Shown piece after piece: positions 32,979-41,792 of a stretch of 64,000 nt of DNA (position 1 is the stretch's first letter; each line of letters starts with the position of its first letter). The notes under the pieces are model-generated. The model was given only the letters and a program-made list of their open reading frames with translations, had not been told where the DNA came from and searched no databases. This DNA comes from Niastella koreensis GR20-10 (GTDB taxonomy: Bacteria; Bacteroidota; Bacteroidia; Chitinophagales; Chitinophagaceae), in NCBI RefSeq assembly GCF_000246855.1, contig NC_016609.1:2542001-2606000 (forward strand). Reading direction: 5' to 3'. The position numbers were made by a program, and so were the translations under genes.

Positions 32979-34433
32979 CTACTGCCCTTCACCAGTTAAC
33001 GTAACCGGATCAAGCAGCTTCTTTATCTGGTCTTCCGTCAACAATTTCTTTTCCCTGATCAACTCCAAAATGCCTTTACCCGATTTAAGGGCTTCTTTAG
33101 CCAGCTCGGTTGTTTTCTCATACCCAAGCACCGGGTTCAGGGCAGTTACTATGCCCACGCTTTGGGTAATGTATTTGTCCAGGATATTCTTATTAGCTGT
33201 TATGCCATCGATGCAATTCTTTCTGAACAGCGGCAGGGTTTTAAACAACAGGCCCTGCGACTCCATAATGGCAACGGCCTCTACGGGTTCATAAGCGTTT
33301 AATTGCAGCAGTCCGGAGTGTGCGGCCACGGAAACAGTAACATCATTGCCCATCACTTTAAAACACACTTCATTCATTACTTCGGGCATTACCGGGTTTA
33401 CCTTGCCGGGCATAATGGAGGAGCCGGGTTGCAGGGCCGGCAGGTTTATTTCAAAAATACCGGTGCGGGGGCCTGAGGCCAGGAAGATAAGATCGCTGCT
33501 GATCTTTGATAATGCAATGGCAAAACTTTTCAGCGCTGCAGAATAGATCACAAATGCCTGCTGGCTGCTGGTAGCGGCTATCAGGTCACTGCTTTTTACA
33601 ATCGGTTTGCCGGTTATTTTAGCCAGTTCTGCGGCCACTTTATCTGCATAACCAGGTGTAGCGGTAATGCCGGTACCAATAGCGGTAGCGCCCATGTTCT
33701 GTTCACATAAATAAGTTTCTGATTTGCGAAGTGCGGCAATCTCGGCATCGAGCTGGTTGCCGAATGCATGAAACTCCTGTCCCAGGGTCATAGGCACGGC
33801 GTCCTGCCCTTCGGTACGGCCCATTTTTACCATGCCTTTGAATTCATCGCCTTTTTTATGGAATGACTTAGCCAGTGCATCGGCTTCACTTACTAATTTA
33901 TCGTTGTGTAATAACAGCGCTATCTTGATGGCGGTTGGATAGGAATCGTTGGTGGATTGCCCCATGTTCAGATCATCATGGGGTTCTATGGAGTGATAAT
34001 CGCCTTTTTGCTTACCGCTTAACTCCAGCGCAATATTGGCCAGTACTTCGTTTACGTTCATATTGGCCGAAGTGCCGGCGCCGCCCTGGTACATATCAAC
34101 CAAAAACTGATCGCGGTATTTGCCATCTATTACGGCCTGACAGGCTTTTTCAATAGCGGCCAGTTTCTCAGGTTTCATATTGCCCACCTGGGTATTGGCC
34201 CTTGCCGCGGCCAGTTTTACCATGGCAAATGCTTTTACATAATCCGGATAAAAAGAAGTTGGAACACCGCTTATGGTGAAGTTCTCCAACGCGCGTGCTG
34301 TTTGCACCCCATAATAGGCTTTGGCATCTATTTGCTTTTCACCTAACAGGTCTTTTTCGGTGCGCGTTTGCTGGGCTGATAGTGACTGTTGTATAAGCAG
34401 CGTTACTACAGTGGAGGAAAATATTCGTTTCAT
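32979..34433 (-). CDS. aspA: Exported aspartate ammonia-lyase
   Basis: 484 residues. The enzyme core is standard for the aspartase/fumarase family: DLLGEKQIDAKAYYGVQTAR near the start, MGQSTNDSYPTAIKI, and the signature loop GSSIMPGKVNPVMPEVMNE with the catalytic Ser. It converts L-aspartate to fumarate and ammonia; aspartase is favoured over fumarase by the DLLGE...YYGVQTxRA opening and the adjacent asparaginase. Oddly, it starts with MKRIFSSTVVTLLIQQSLSAQQ, a clear signal peptide, whereas aspartases are cytoplasmic. The start codon choice matters: starting later would lose conserved core only after residue 22. Confidence 0.93.
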   Translation of the reverse strand: MKRIFSSTVVTLLIQQSLSAQQTRTEKDLLGEKQIDAKAYYGVQTARALENFTISGVPTSFYPDYVKAFAMVKLAAARANTQVGNMKPEKLAAIEKACQAVIDGKYRDQFLVDMYQGGAGTSANMNVNEVLANIALELSGKQKGDYHSIEPHDDLNMGQSTNDSYPTAIKIALLLHNDKLVSEADALAKSFHKKGDEFKGMVKMGRTEGQDAVPMTLGQEFHAFGNQLDAEIAALRKSETYLCEQNMGATAIGTGITATPGYADKVAAELAKITGKPIVKSSDLIAATSSQQAFVIYSAALKSFAIALSKISSDLIFLASGPRTGIFEINLPALQPGSSIMPGKVNPVMPEVMNEVCFKVMGNDVTVSVAAHSGLLQLNAYEPVEAVAIMESQGLLFKTLPLFRKNCIDGITANKNILDKYITQSVGIVTALNPVLGYEKTTELAKEALKSGKGILELIREKKLLTEDQIKKLLDPVTLTGEGQ

Positions 34434-34540
34434 TGTAATGGTTGTTTTGGCGGTGTTTTAAAGTTACCCTTTGCCTGCTGATTATCAATTGCTTTTGACC
34501 TGTTCACAGTTAAATGCAACCGGCTTTACAGTTAAGCCCA

Positions 34541-35215
34541 TCAGGGATGTCTGGTTGGTTTAGGATCGGGATGGCCGAACCTGAAAAATACGCTGCCGCC
34601 TAACACAAACTGGGTCATACTGCTATAGGTGGTTACACCAACGCCGGCGCCGCCCGTACCAAAATAAAGGCCGCCACCTGCTGCCTGAGTAGCGCTTTGT
34701 AATTGCGCCTGAAACCTGAACCCCAGGTGATCACTTACCAAAACGTCGGTACCTAAACGAAATCCCCAGGCGAATTTGGTAGCGCTTTGCTTATTACCAT
34801 TATCCGGGTTGCTACCGTCTATGATGGCCACTCCCAACATCAGGCCTGCAAAGGGCTCCAGGCTTCTTTTTTCGGTAAGGTATCGCGTAGCTCCGGCCAT
34901 GAGCCAGTTAATGCCCAGGTCAACATTGCCATCTTTGTCGCCAACCGAGGTGAGATCGTAATAGTGAATAGTAGCATGTGTATTCTGACGCTGATACAAT
35001 AACTCCAGCCCGTATTCATCATGTACTTTAAATTCAAGCCCGATGCCCCACATACCGCCGCCCACGATGGTGCCGTTAAAATAATTGGTAGAACTGTAGT
35101 AGGATTCAACCTTGTCATCGAACACATAATTTCCATACGCGTTTATTCTTGTTTCCTGTGAACGGGCTGCTACTGCAACTGAACTGGCAAAAAGCAACAA
35201 CACATATTTTCTCAT
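34541..35215 (-). CDS. Small outer-membrane beta-barrel protein
   Basis: 224 residues with a signal peptide (MRKYVLLLFASSVAVAARSQ). The mature part has paired amphipathic strands (GGGMWGIGLEFKVHDEYGLELLY, FVLGGSVFFRFG near the end), as in OmpW/opacity-like 8-strand barrels, and a short charged tail after the last strand. It lies 21 bp after the preceding barrel gene and 107 bp before aspA on the same strand. Function unknown; it belongs by position to the exported amino-acid catabolism operon. Confidence 0.75.
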   Translation of the reverse strand: MRKYVLLLFASSVAVAARSQETRINAYGNYVFDDKVESYYSSTNYFNGTIVGGGMWGIGLEFKVHDEYGLELLYQRQNTHATIHYYDLTSVGDKDGNVDLGINWLMAGATRYLTEKRSLEPFAGLMLGVAIIDGSNPDNGNKQSATKFAWGFRLGTDVLVSDHLGFRFQAQLQSATQAAGGGLYFGTGGAGVGVTTYSSMTQFVLGGSVFFRFGHPDPKPTRHP

Positions 35216-35236
35216 ACCTGAATTTTTAAATGGTTA

Positions 35237-36364
35237 TTAAAAGCCAAACCGGTATTGTAAGCCGCCAATGAATTGTTTTCTACTACTGAGAAAACCATAT
35301 TCTGCCCGGATCTGCAAATGTTTATTGATCTGATATTGCCCACCAATAAGGAAATTCCATTGGTCTTTTGGGCGTTTGTCAAGAGAGTATTGTACAGTAG
35401 AATTGCCCACTGTGTTAACCGCCTCTGACGCGCCTTCCAGCAACTGACCTGCTTTTGCCAGGGCTGCATTGGCGGTGTTGTATTTGGCAATGTTCCCCGG
35501 GTTTTGCTGATCGCGGGGGGAAAGACTGCTCCACCAGGCATTTACCTGTTGCTGGCCATTGGCTACCTTAATATAACCGCTGTCTATTTTTTGCTGCCAC
35601 TGTCCGGTAGGAAACAGGTCTCCTATGCTTAACGAGCCGCTGGTACCGCTGTTCATATGTACCCTGAACCCGCCTGCCCAAAGGGCCAGGCTCTGCTCAT
35701 TTTTGAACTTTACATTTTTTCCTATGCGGGGGCCAAAAATAAAAATGTAAGCAGGTTTATCCAGTTCTTTAATATCCGACCAGGTGAAATTCATATCAAG
35801 GGCCATAAAAAAACCGCCTATGCCAAATGTTGGCGTTAACCCAAACCCCGCTGTGGTAGCATCAAAATCAGCTTTTGTATTGATGTTGCCTATTTTTTTC
35901 CAGCTGTTGCTGCTGTCGGGGATCCAAAGACCGGCATTGATCGCCGTGGTGTTTTTTGATTTTGCCAGAATACCATAAACATTCAAAAAAGGAAATACCC
36001 AGAAATCGGGCCTGATGTTGGCGCCATTGGTAGTAGCGGTAGCTTTATCGAACCGGATAATATCATCGCAATTACGCATGGGGCCATGGTTGAACCCCAC
36101 TTGTAGGTTGTCGATTATAATATCCGATTGCTGCCAGATATATTGAACGCTCATCCCTACCGGAAAAGGCAGATCGAACCCTTTATTGATCACTTTTTGT
36201 CCCCAAATGGGCAGCATGTATGGATAGGTTACATGCTTCAAACTGTCGGCCAGTGATACATTTTTCGGTTTTTGTCCTACTATTTTGTCGGCGGTATATT
36301 GTGCGATTGAGTTCCCATGCAGGAAGAAAAGAAATACAGCCATTAAAAAACAGGTAGTACGCAT
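35237..36364 (-). CDS. Outer-membrane protein of unknown function
   Basis: 375 residues from ATG 36364 (signal MRTTCFLMAVFLFFLHGNSIAQ); a TTG at 36373 would add three. The mature protein has barrel-like strands (SVQYIWQQSDIIIDNLQVGF, FGIGGFFMALDMNFTWSD), a helical or linker insert near residues 255-310 (GQWQQKIDSGYIKVANGQQQ), and ends IRAEYGFLSSRKQFIGGLQYRFGF with a terminal Phe, as expected for BAM-dependent barrels. First gene of the minus-strand arm of the block. No family name can be assigned. Confidence 0.72.
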   Translation of the reverse strand: MRTTCFLMAVFLFFLHGNSIAQYTADKIVGQKPKNVSLADSLKHVTYPYMLPIWGQKVINKGFDLPFPVGMSVQYIWQQSDIIIDNLQVGFNHGPMRNCDDIIRFDKATATTNGANIRPDFWVFPFLNVYGILAKSKNTTAINAGLWIPDSSNSWKKIGNINTKADFDATTAGFGLTPTFGIGGFFMALDMNFTWSDIKELDKPAYIFIFGPRIGKNVKFKNEQSLALWAGGFRVHMNSGTSGSLSIGDLFPTGQWQQKIDSGYIKVANGQQQVNAWWSSLSPRDQQNPGNIAKYNTANAALAKAGQLLEGASEAVNTVGNSTVQYSLDKRPKDQWNFLIGGQYQINKHLQIRAEYGFLSSRKQFIGGLQYRFGF

Positions 36365-36852
36365 ATTGCACAATTAGTATGACCACTAATTTACCGATGG
36401 TTTATGCAACAACTAATAATGTAACCGTTCAGTTTAACCGTAAAACGAAAAGCAGCTTTAAGCTGTAAGCTTCAGGCTAAAAGCGAATACAAGGCTTAAA
36501 GCCAAAAGGTAAAAGCTCAAAGCAAATACAAGGTTGCCGCGCAGCGGTGTATTGCTTTTGGCTTTAGGCTTATAGCTTTAAGCTGTAAGCTTCAGGCTAA
36601 AAGCGAATACAAGGCTTAAAGCCAAAAGGTAAAAGCTCAAAGCAAATACAAGGTTGCCGCGCAGCGGTGTATTGCTTTTGGCTTTAGGCTTATAGCTTTA
36701 AGCTGTAAGCTTCAGGCTAAAAGCGAATACAAGGCTTAAAGCCAAAAGGTAAAAGCTCAAAGCAAATACAAGGTTGCCGCGCAGCGGTGTATTGCTTTTG
36801 GCTTTAGGCTTATAGCTTTAAGCTGTATTCCTGTCTGCCGTTTGCCGATTCG
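36365..36852. other. 488-bp spacer, mostly tandem repeat
   Basis: Holds the 120-bp tandem array; the remaining ~90 bp next to the barrel gene (36365-36453) should carry its promoter and include two AACCGT direct repeats (36423, 36435). No gene seen. Confidence 0.6.
36454..36827. repeat. Three identical 120-bp tandem repeats, internally palindromic
   Basis: Units 36454-36573, 36574-36693 and 36694-36813 look identical, plus a 14-bp partial copy. Each unit is itself made of 7-bp repeats (AAGCTTT/AGGCTTA-like) on one side and their reverse complement (AAAGCCA/AAAGCTC-like) on the other, around the centre GCCGCGCAGCGGTGT. No mutations between copies suggests recent amplification. Confidence 0.95.
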
Positions 36853-37875
36853 TTAAAATATGTATGAAATCCCGAAGACTGTTCCGAAGTCGAATTTGCG
36901 GCTTTCTTCATTGGGTGGCTGGTTGTCGAAGTTGGAATATACGGAGGCGGTAAGGTTGAGGTCTTTGATGATCTTGTAACTGAGTGTAGTAGTGGCATCG
37001 TTACGGATGCGGTCTTTTTGCGAAAGGCTGTAATAAAAAGCTTCTGTTATGGTGAAAGTTATTTCCGGTTTTGTATACTTGAAAAAATTAAATTCCAGTT
37101 GTCCGAATAATTCGGCCAGTGTGCCGGTGACAGTATTTTCCGTATTTTTTTCCTGGTTCAGCACCATGCCCATTCTTGTCCACGCATAGATGTTTTTGTT
37201 AGTAATGAATTTATTACCACCCCCTACTCCCTCCTGGTAGCGCCGGAGCAGGCCCAGCTCCAGGTTTCGCTGGTATTTAAGTAACAGGGTGCCAAACCAG
37301 GTGGTGTTGAAATAGTAATTATTTTTTATACTCATGTCTTCCCGGTCGCGGCTGAACGTAGAATCTGTGAGCGTATAAATACCGGAAGCAGCAAGGGTGA
37401 GTTCCAGGTTTTTGGTATTATAACTTATTTTACTGTCATAGTTAATTCTGCCTATTCCGCTGGACCGGGTGAAGTCTAAACCGGCAGAAGCCTGGCCGGA
37501 AAAACGTTGAAAGAAAGCGTTCTTCACCGGGTACAATACAGAAATATTTTCAATGGCATGGGCGGTAGTGTCAATTTCTGACATAAACGTAGCATACCCA
37601 TTGCTGTCACTGGTGGTTATTTTCCCAAAATAAACGATGTGCGAAGTGCTTTCCACCCGGTATAGCCGGTATTGTGCGGCCATGGTGCGTAATTTTTTTA
37701 ATTGTACGGTAATATCATTGGCGTCATCGGGGTCGAAGGTCATCACTCCCAGTTTTATTTTTTTTATTTTCCCAATCACCATGGTCCCGTTCTTAAAATA
37801 GATAGTATCCCTTGGTTGTTGCGCAGCAAGCCAGGCGGCAGCGAGTATCAGCAGAAGCAACAGCGCGTATTTCAT
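36853..37875 (-). CDS. DUF481-like outer-membrane protein
   Basis: 340 residues from ATG 37875 (signal MKYALLLLLILAAAWLAAQQ); a start 48 bp further up has no such signal. An N-terminal domain (about 20-115) has DTIYFKNGTMVIGKIKKIKLGVMTF, the SH3-like or PDZ-like lead of such proteins. A barrel follows, with GQASAGLDFTRSSGIGRINY, LTLAASGIYTLTDSTFSRDRED and LLLKYQRNLELGLLRRY, which fits DUF481. It ends FGISYIF. Function unknown. It is transcribed away from the DcaP-like gene and separated from the barrel at 36364 by the tandem array. Confidence 0.78.
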   Translation of the reverse strand: MKYALLLLLILAAAWLAAQQPRDTIYFKNGTMVIGKIKKIKLGVMTFDPDDANDITVQLKKLRTMAAQYRLYRVESTSHIVYFGKITTSDSNGYATFMSEIDTTAHAIENISVLYPVKNAFFQRFSGQASAGLDFTRSSGIGRINYDSKISYNTKNLELTLAASGIYTLTDSTFSRDREDMSIKNNYYFNTTWFGTLLLKYQRNLELGLLRRYQEGVGGGNKFITNKNIYAWTRMGMVLNQEKNTENTVTGTLAELFGQLEFNFFKYTKPEITFTITEAFYYSLSQKDRIRNDATTTLSYKIIKDLNLTASVYSNFDNQPPNEESRKFDFGTVFGISYIF

Positions 37876-38143
37876 TTTCGCATGTTGTAATAAATGAATG
37901 TAGTCAATTAAAAATGCGGTCATTCATTTTACGGTTAAACACGTGCGAAATTTAATAACCAATGCAAAACCGTATAACTTTAGCGTAGTAAAGCGTTCGC
38001 CTGATCCGGATCAACCTTCTTCAGAATACATTATGCGCATAAGAGTATTCATGTAATCCATTCCGATGCCTTCCTGAAAAATCCCAGCTCCTGTCCTGCC
38101 AGGGATACGGAACACAACCCTTACTATTTTAAAATATTTGTTT

Positions 38144-39367
38144 ATGAAGCATTGCTGTTTATTGGTCCCTGCTTTACTTTTTTCTTCGTTGTATTGTATG
38201 GCGCAACAAAGCGATAAGTTTGATAGCACCAGGGTGAAGGCGCTGGAAATTTATGGGTTTGTAATGACCGATGCAGGCTACAATTTCGACCAGATAAATC
38301 CCAACTGGTTCGATGCCATGCGCATTACCAAATTGCCTTCATATAAAGATCAGTTCGCGCCTGATGGAAAAGTGTTTTTTGGCATTCGCCAAAGCCGGTT
38401 TGGTGTTAAAGGCTATACCTCAACACCGCTTGGGGAATTGAAAACGGTGTTTGAATTTGATCTGTTCGGGACGGGCGCCGATGAAGGACAAACCACCATG
38501 CGGCTTCGGCACATCTATGCCGAACTGGGCCGGTTTGCCATTGGGCAAACCAATTCACCGTTTATGGATGGCGATGTTTGGCCCAATACGATAGAATACT
38601 GGGGGCCGTCGGGGATGGTGTTCTACCGGAATATCCAGATCCGCTATGCGATCATGCAGGGCAAGAATCAAATATATGTTGCGTTGGAACGGCCAGGCGC
38701 CAGCGCCGACCAGGGCACCTTCGACAGCCGGAATGAGCTGGACAGTGTGCGTGGCCATTTGATCCTGCCCGATTTGTCGGCGCACTACAGGCGAAGTGGC
38801 GACTGGGGGCACATTCAAATTGCGGGAATGCTGCGCGACCTGCGCTGGAAAGACGTGCACACCACAGGTGGTTATAACGTCAGCGACAATGTCCTGGGTT
38901 GGGGCGCTCACTTCAGCACCGTGCTTAATCTCAGCTCTAACGATGTATTCAGAGGGTCATTTGTATATGGCCATGGCATAGAGAACTACATGCAGGATGC
39001 ACCAGTTGATGTGGGTGTGAAAGAACAACCCGGCAATACAACAGAGCCATTTACCGGTGAAGCATTGCCCGTAACCGGGATCCATGCTTACCTCGATCAT
39101 AACTGGAGCCCAAAACTGAGCACCTCTATCGGGTATTCAAGTGTACATATTGAAAATACAGATGCCGCGGCGCCCAACGCCTACAGAATGGGCCAGTATG
39201 CCAGTGTGAATTTAGTAAGTACCCCTTTCACCAATTCTATGGCAGCTATTGAATTTCAATGGGGCCGGCGTTCCAACTTCACCGATGATTTTCACTCAGA
39301 TTGTTTCAAGATCCAGTTAGCGTTCAAATATAATTTCTCCCAGATCTTTTACCGGAACAAAGAATAA
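38144..39367 (+). CDS. DcaP-like outer-membrane porin
   Basis: 407 residues from ATG 38144 (signal MKHCCLLVPALLFSSLYCMAQ). The mature protein matches the DcaP-type trimeric porin pattern: FVMTDAGYNFDQINPNW, GIRQSRFGVKGYTSTPLGEL, FEFDLFGTG, GRFAIGQTNSPFMDGDVWPN, EYWGPSGMVFYRNIQIRY. In Acinetobacter DcaP passes dicarboxylates and other anions, which would suit aspartate, glutamate or fumarate from the neighbouring enzymes (inference). First of four closely spaced plus-strand genes (gaps 34, 26 and 1 bp). Confidence 0.85.
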   Translation: MKHCCLLVPALLFSSLYCMAQQSDKFDSTRVKALEIYGFVMTDAGYNFDQINPNWFDAMRITKLPSYKDQFAPDGKVFFGIRQSRFGVKGYTSTPLGELKTVFEFDLFGTGADEGQTTMRLRHIYAELGRFAIGQTNSPFMDGDVWPNTIEYWGPSGMVFYRNIQIRYAIMQGKNQIYVALERPGASADQGTFDSRNELDSVRGHLILPDLSAHYRRSGDWGHIQIAGMLRDLRWKDVHTTGGYNVSDNVLGWGAHFSTVLNLSSNDVFRGSFVYGHGIENYMQDAPVDVGVKEQPGNTTEPFTGEALPVTGIHAYLDHNWSPKLSTSIGYSSVHIENTDAAAPNAYRMGQYASVNLVSTPFTNSMAAIEFQWGRRSNFTDDFHSDCFKIQLAFKYNFSQIFYRNKE

Positions 39368-39401
39368 TCTCTATCTATCATCAGTATTAAAAAGAGCCAT
39401 T

Positions 39402-40427
39402 ATGAAGCAGCTATGTTTTAGGAAACAGACAGTCCTCGCATTTATGTTTGCTGTGGTTTGCACTACTACCAGTTTAGGACAGTTAACCCTGCCGCCCGCA
39501 GAGATTGAAAAGGCATTAGATGAAGCTTACAATAAATTCAAAGATCTCAAGGAAGGCAAAAATGCCGATTATATAAAAGAGCTGGCCAATGTAGATCCGA
39601 ACATTTTTGGCATTGCGCTGATAACCATCGATGGAAAGGTGTATACCAAAGGCGATATCAACTCTATGGTGTCTATACAAAGTGTATCAAAAGTGTTCAC
39701 TATGGCAAAAGTGATTGAAGAACAGGGCGCAAAGGCTATTGAAGACAAGATCGGTGTGGATGCTACCGGCATGCGGTTCAACAGTATTGTTGCCATTGAA
39801 ATGCAAAAGGGCAAAGAGATCAATCCGCTGGTGAACCCCGGCGCTATTGCCGCTTCCAGTATGATCAGTGGCGCCGACTCGGCCGCCAAATGGAAAAGCA
39901 TTCTGCAGGTGCAAAGTGATTTTGCCGGCCGGCCGCTTTCATTGAACTGGCCGGTATATGTAAGCGAAGCCGGTGATAATTTACGCAACCAGGCCATTGC
40001 CCACCTGCTGCTCGCTTACGGCCGCATGTATTTCGATCCTGTACAATCAACAGATATTTATACCAAACAATGCGCCATCAACGTAAATGCGAAAGACCTG
40101 GCCACTATGGCTGCCACCCTGGCTAACGGTGGCGTAAATCCCATAACAAAGAAAAAGGTAGTGTCGGCTGAAACGGTGATGCATACGCTGCCGGTGATGT
40201 CTACCGCCGGTTTATACGACAATACCGGCATCTGGTTGTATCATACGGGGCTGCCGGCCAAAAGTGGTGTGGGCGGCGGTTTGCTGGCTGTTTGCCCGGG
40301 TAAATTCGGGATTGCCGTTGTTTCGCCTCCGTTGGATGAAGCCGGCAACAGTGTAAAAGCGCAACGGGTGATCAGTTATGTAGTGGATAAGCTGAAGGTT
40401 AACCCCTATCTCGTACAACCTAAATAA
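39402..40427 (+). CDS. glsA: Exported glutaminase (GlsA family)
   Basis: 341 residues, beta-lactamase-like serine glutaminase. Visible motifs: SIQSVSKVFTMAKVIEEQG near residue 91 (catalytic SxxK), RFNSIVAIEM, PLVNPGAIAASSM, SEAGDNLRNQAIAHLL and LANGGVNPITKKKV. It hydrolyses L-glutamine to glutamate and ammonia. It begins MKQLCFRKQTVLAFMFAVVC and continues TTTSLGQ, a signal peptide, so unlike bacterial GlsA enzymes of about 308 residues it should act in the periplasm. Second gene of the plus-strand operon between two porin genes. Confidence 0.94.
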   Translation: MKQLCFRKQTVLAFMFAVVCTTTSLGQLTLPPAEIEKALDEAYNKFKDLKEGKNADYIKELANVDPNIFGIALITIDGKVYTKGDINSMVSIQSVSKVFTMAKVIEEQGAKAIEDKIGVDATGMRFNSIVAIEMQKGKEINPLVNPGAIAASSMISGADSAAKWKSILQVQSDFAGRPLSLNWPVYVSEAGDNLRNQAIAHLLLAYGRMYFDPVQSTDIYTKQCAINVNAKDLATMAATLANGGVNPITKKKVVSAETVMHTLPVMSTAGLYDNTGIWLYHTGLPAKSGVGGGLLAVCPGKFGIAVVSPPLDEAGNSVKAQRVISYVVDKLKVNPYLVQPK

Positions 40428-40453
40428 GCAACACATTTTATCAGGATATTCTT

Positions 40454-41791
40454 ATGAAACAATATATACATCAAGCAAGGCTGGGCCTGATGCTGATAGC
40501 GGCGTTGTGTGCAAATGCCAACAGCAGGGCGCAGCTGGACCCATCGGTATATCAAAAAGATACCGCGAAGGTTGACCAGGTGGAAACTTATCCCAATGAG
40601 ATGATAGCAGGCGAATTAACACCCGGCAAAGGGTTCGGCATTGTAAAAACAAAAGTGGCGAGTTTGAACATCGGGTTGTATTCAATAGTCCGCTATCTGA
40701 ATCAGCTACCAGGTGAACATGACCAGGTTTGGCAGGACCATTTGGGCAGGGACAGGGACCTCACAGGCCGAAATGATTTTTACTGGCATCGTGTTATGAT
40801 CTGGTTTACCGGTTTTGTTATGACACCAAAACTCACATACACCGCTACAGTATGGACCATCATGACCACGCAACAGACCCTGGTGTATGGTAACCTGCAA
40901 TACCGGTTCAATAAATACTTCATTTTTGGCGCCGGTATTATGCCGAATATTTCCATCCGGTCTATGCAGGGACCATTTCCCTTTTATTTATCAACCGACC
41001 GTACCATGGGAGAAGAAAGCCTGCGGGCCGGTTTTACCAATGGTTTTTTTGTAAAGGGTGAAGTGTTGCCCAGGTTGAATTATGTTTTGATGCTGGGTGA
41101 TAACCTGAGCATCCTGGGTATTGCTGCAGCCAAATTAACCCGCACCATGTCGAAGGGCGTGGGTTTGCTATGGTTGCCAACTACGGGGGAATATGGGCCG
41201 CGGGGCGGACTGGTTGATTTTGAACACCACGATAAAGTGGCCACCCGGTTCGGCGTTAACTATACCCATTGCCGGGATAACCGGTTCAACAATACCGGTC
41301 AGCCATCGCCCGATAATACACAGGTACGCATGACCGATGGTGTGCTGTTTTTTGAGACCGGCGCGCTGGCAGATGGTGTTACCGTAAACGAAGCCAATTA
41401 TGATATGATAGCCACCGACCTGGGTATAAAGTATAAGGGCTTCAATGCACAGGTGGAATTGTATTACCGCTCACTTACCAAATTTGATGCAGATGGCCCG
41501 TTGCCGGTAAGTTCCCTGCGGGATAAAGGCTACAGCCTGCAATTATCACAAATGGTGATCCCCAAAAAACTATGTATCTACGGCATTCACTCCTATTTTT
41601 TTGATGCGTTTAAGCGGCACCCCTGGGAAGCTGGCGGTGGCGTTAACTTCTATCCCATGAAGTCGAGAAGCTGGCGGCTGAATGCCCAGGCGCACTATGT
41701 ATATAAAAGCTCGGCCGGCGGCACCTTCGGGTTATATGCGGGCGGACAAACAGGCACTACTATTACAATAGGTACCGATATCTTATTATAA
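40454..41791 (+). CDS. OprP-like outer-membrane porin
   Basis: 445 residues with a signal peptide (cut near NSRAQ). The sequence alternates strands and loops throughout: GLYSIVRYLNQLPGEHDQVW, VMIWFTGFVMTPKLTYTATVWT, LQYRFNKYFIFGAGIMPN, GVNYTHCRDNRFNNTGQPSPD and a final GLYAGGQTGTTITIGTDILL. This fits the phosphate-selective porin O/P superfamily in broad terms. It lies 26 bp after glutaminase and 1 bp before the amidohydrolase, so co-transcription is near certain. Confidence 0.78.
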   Translation: MKQYIHQARLGLMLIAALCANANSRAQLDPSVYQKDTAKVDQVETYPNEMIAGELTPGKGFGIVKTKVASLNIGLYSIVRYLNQLPGEHDQVWQDHLGRDRDLTGRNDFYWHRVMIWFTGFVMTPKLTYTATVWTIMTTQQTLVYGNLQYRFNKYFIFGAGIMPNISIRSMQGPFPFYLSTDRTMGEESLRAGFTNGFFVKGEVLPRLNYVLMLGDNLSILGIAAAKLTRTMSKGVGLLWLPTTGEYGPRGGLVDFEHHDKVATRFGVNYTHCRDNRFNNTGQPSPDNTQVRMTDGVLFFETGALADGVTVNEANYDMIATDLGIKYKGFNAQVELYYRSLTKFDADGPLPVSSLRDKGYSLQLSQMVIPKKLCIYGIHSYFFDAFKRHPWEAGGGVNFYPMKSRSWRLNAQAHYVYKSSAGGTFGLYAGGQTGTTITIGTDILL

Positions 41792-41792
41792 C

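Noticed and set aside
36454-36827. CRISPR array
   Set aside because: The repeats are contiguous identical 120-bp units without unique spacers, and no cas gene is present.
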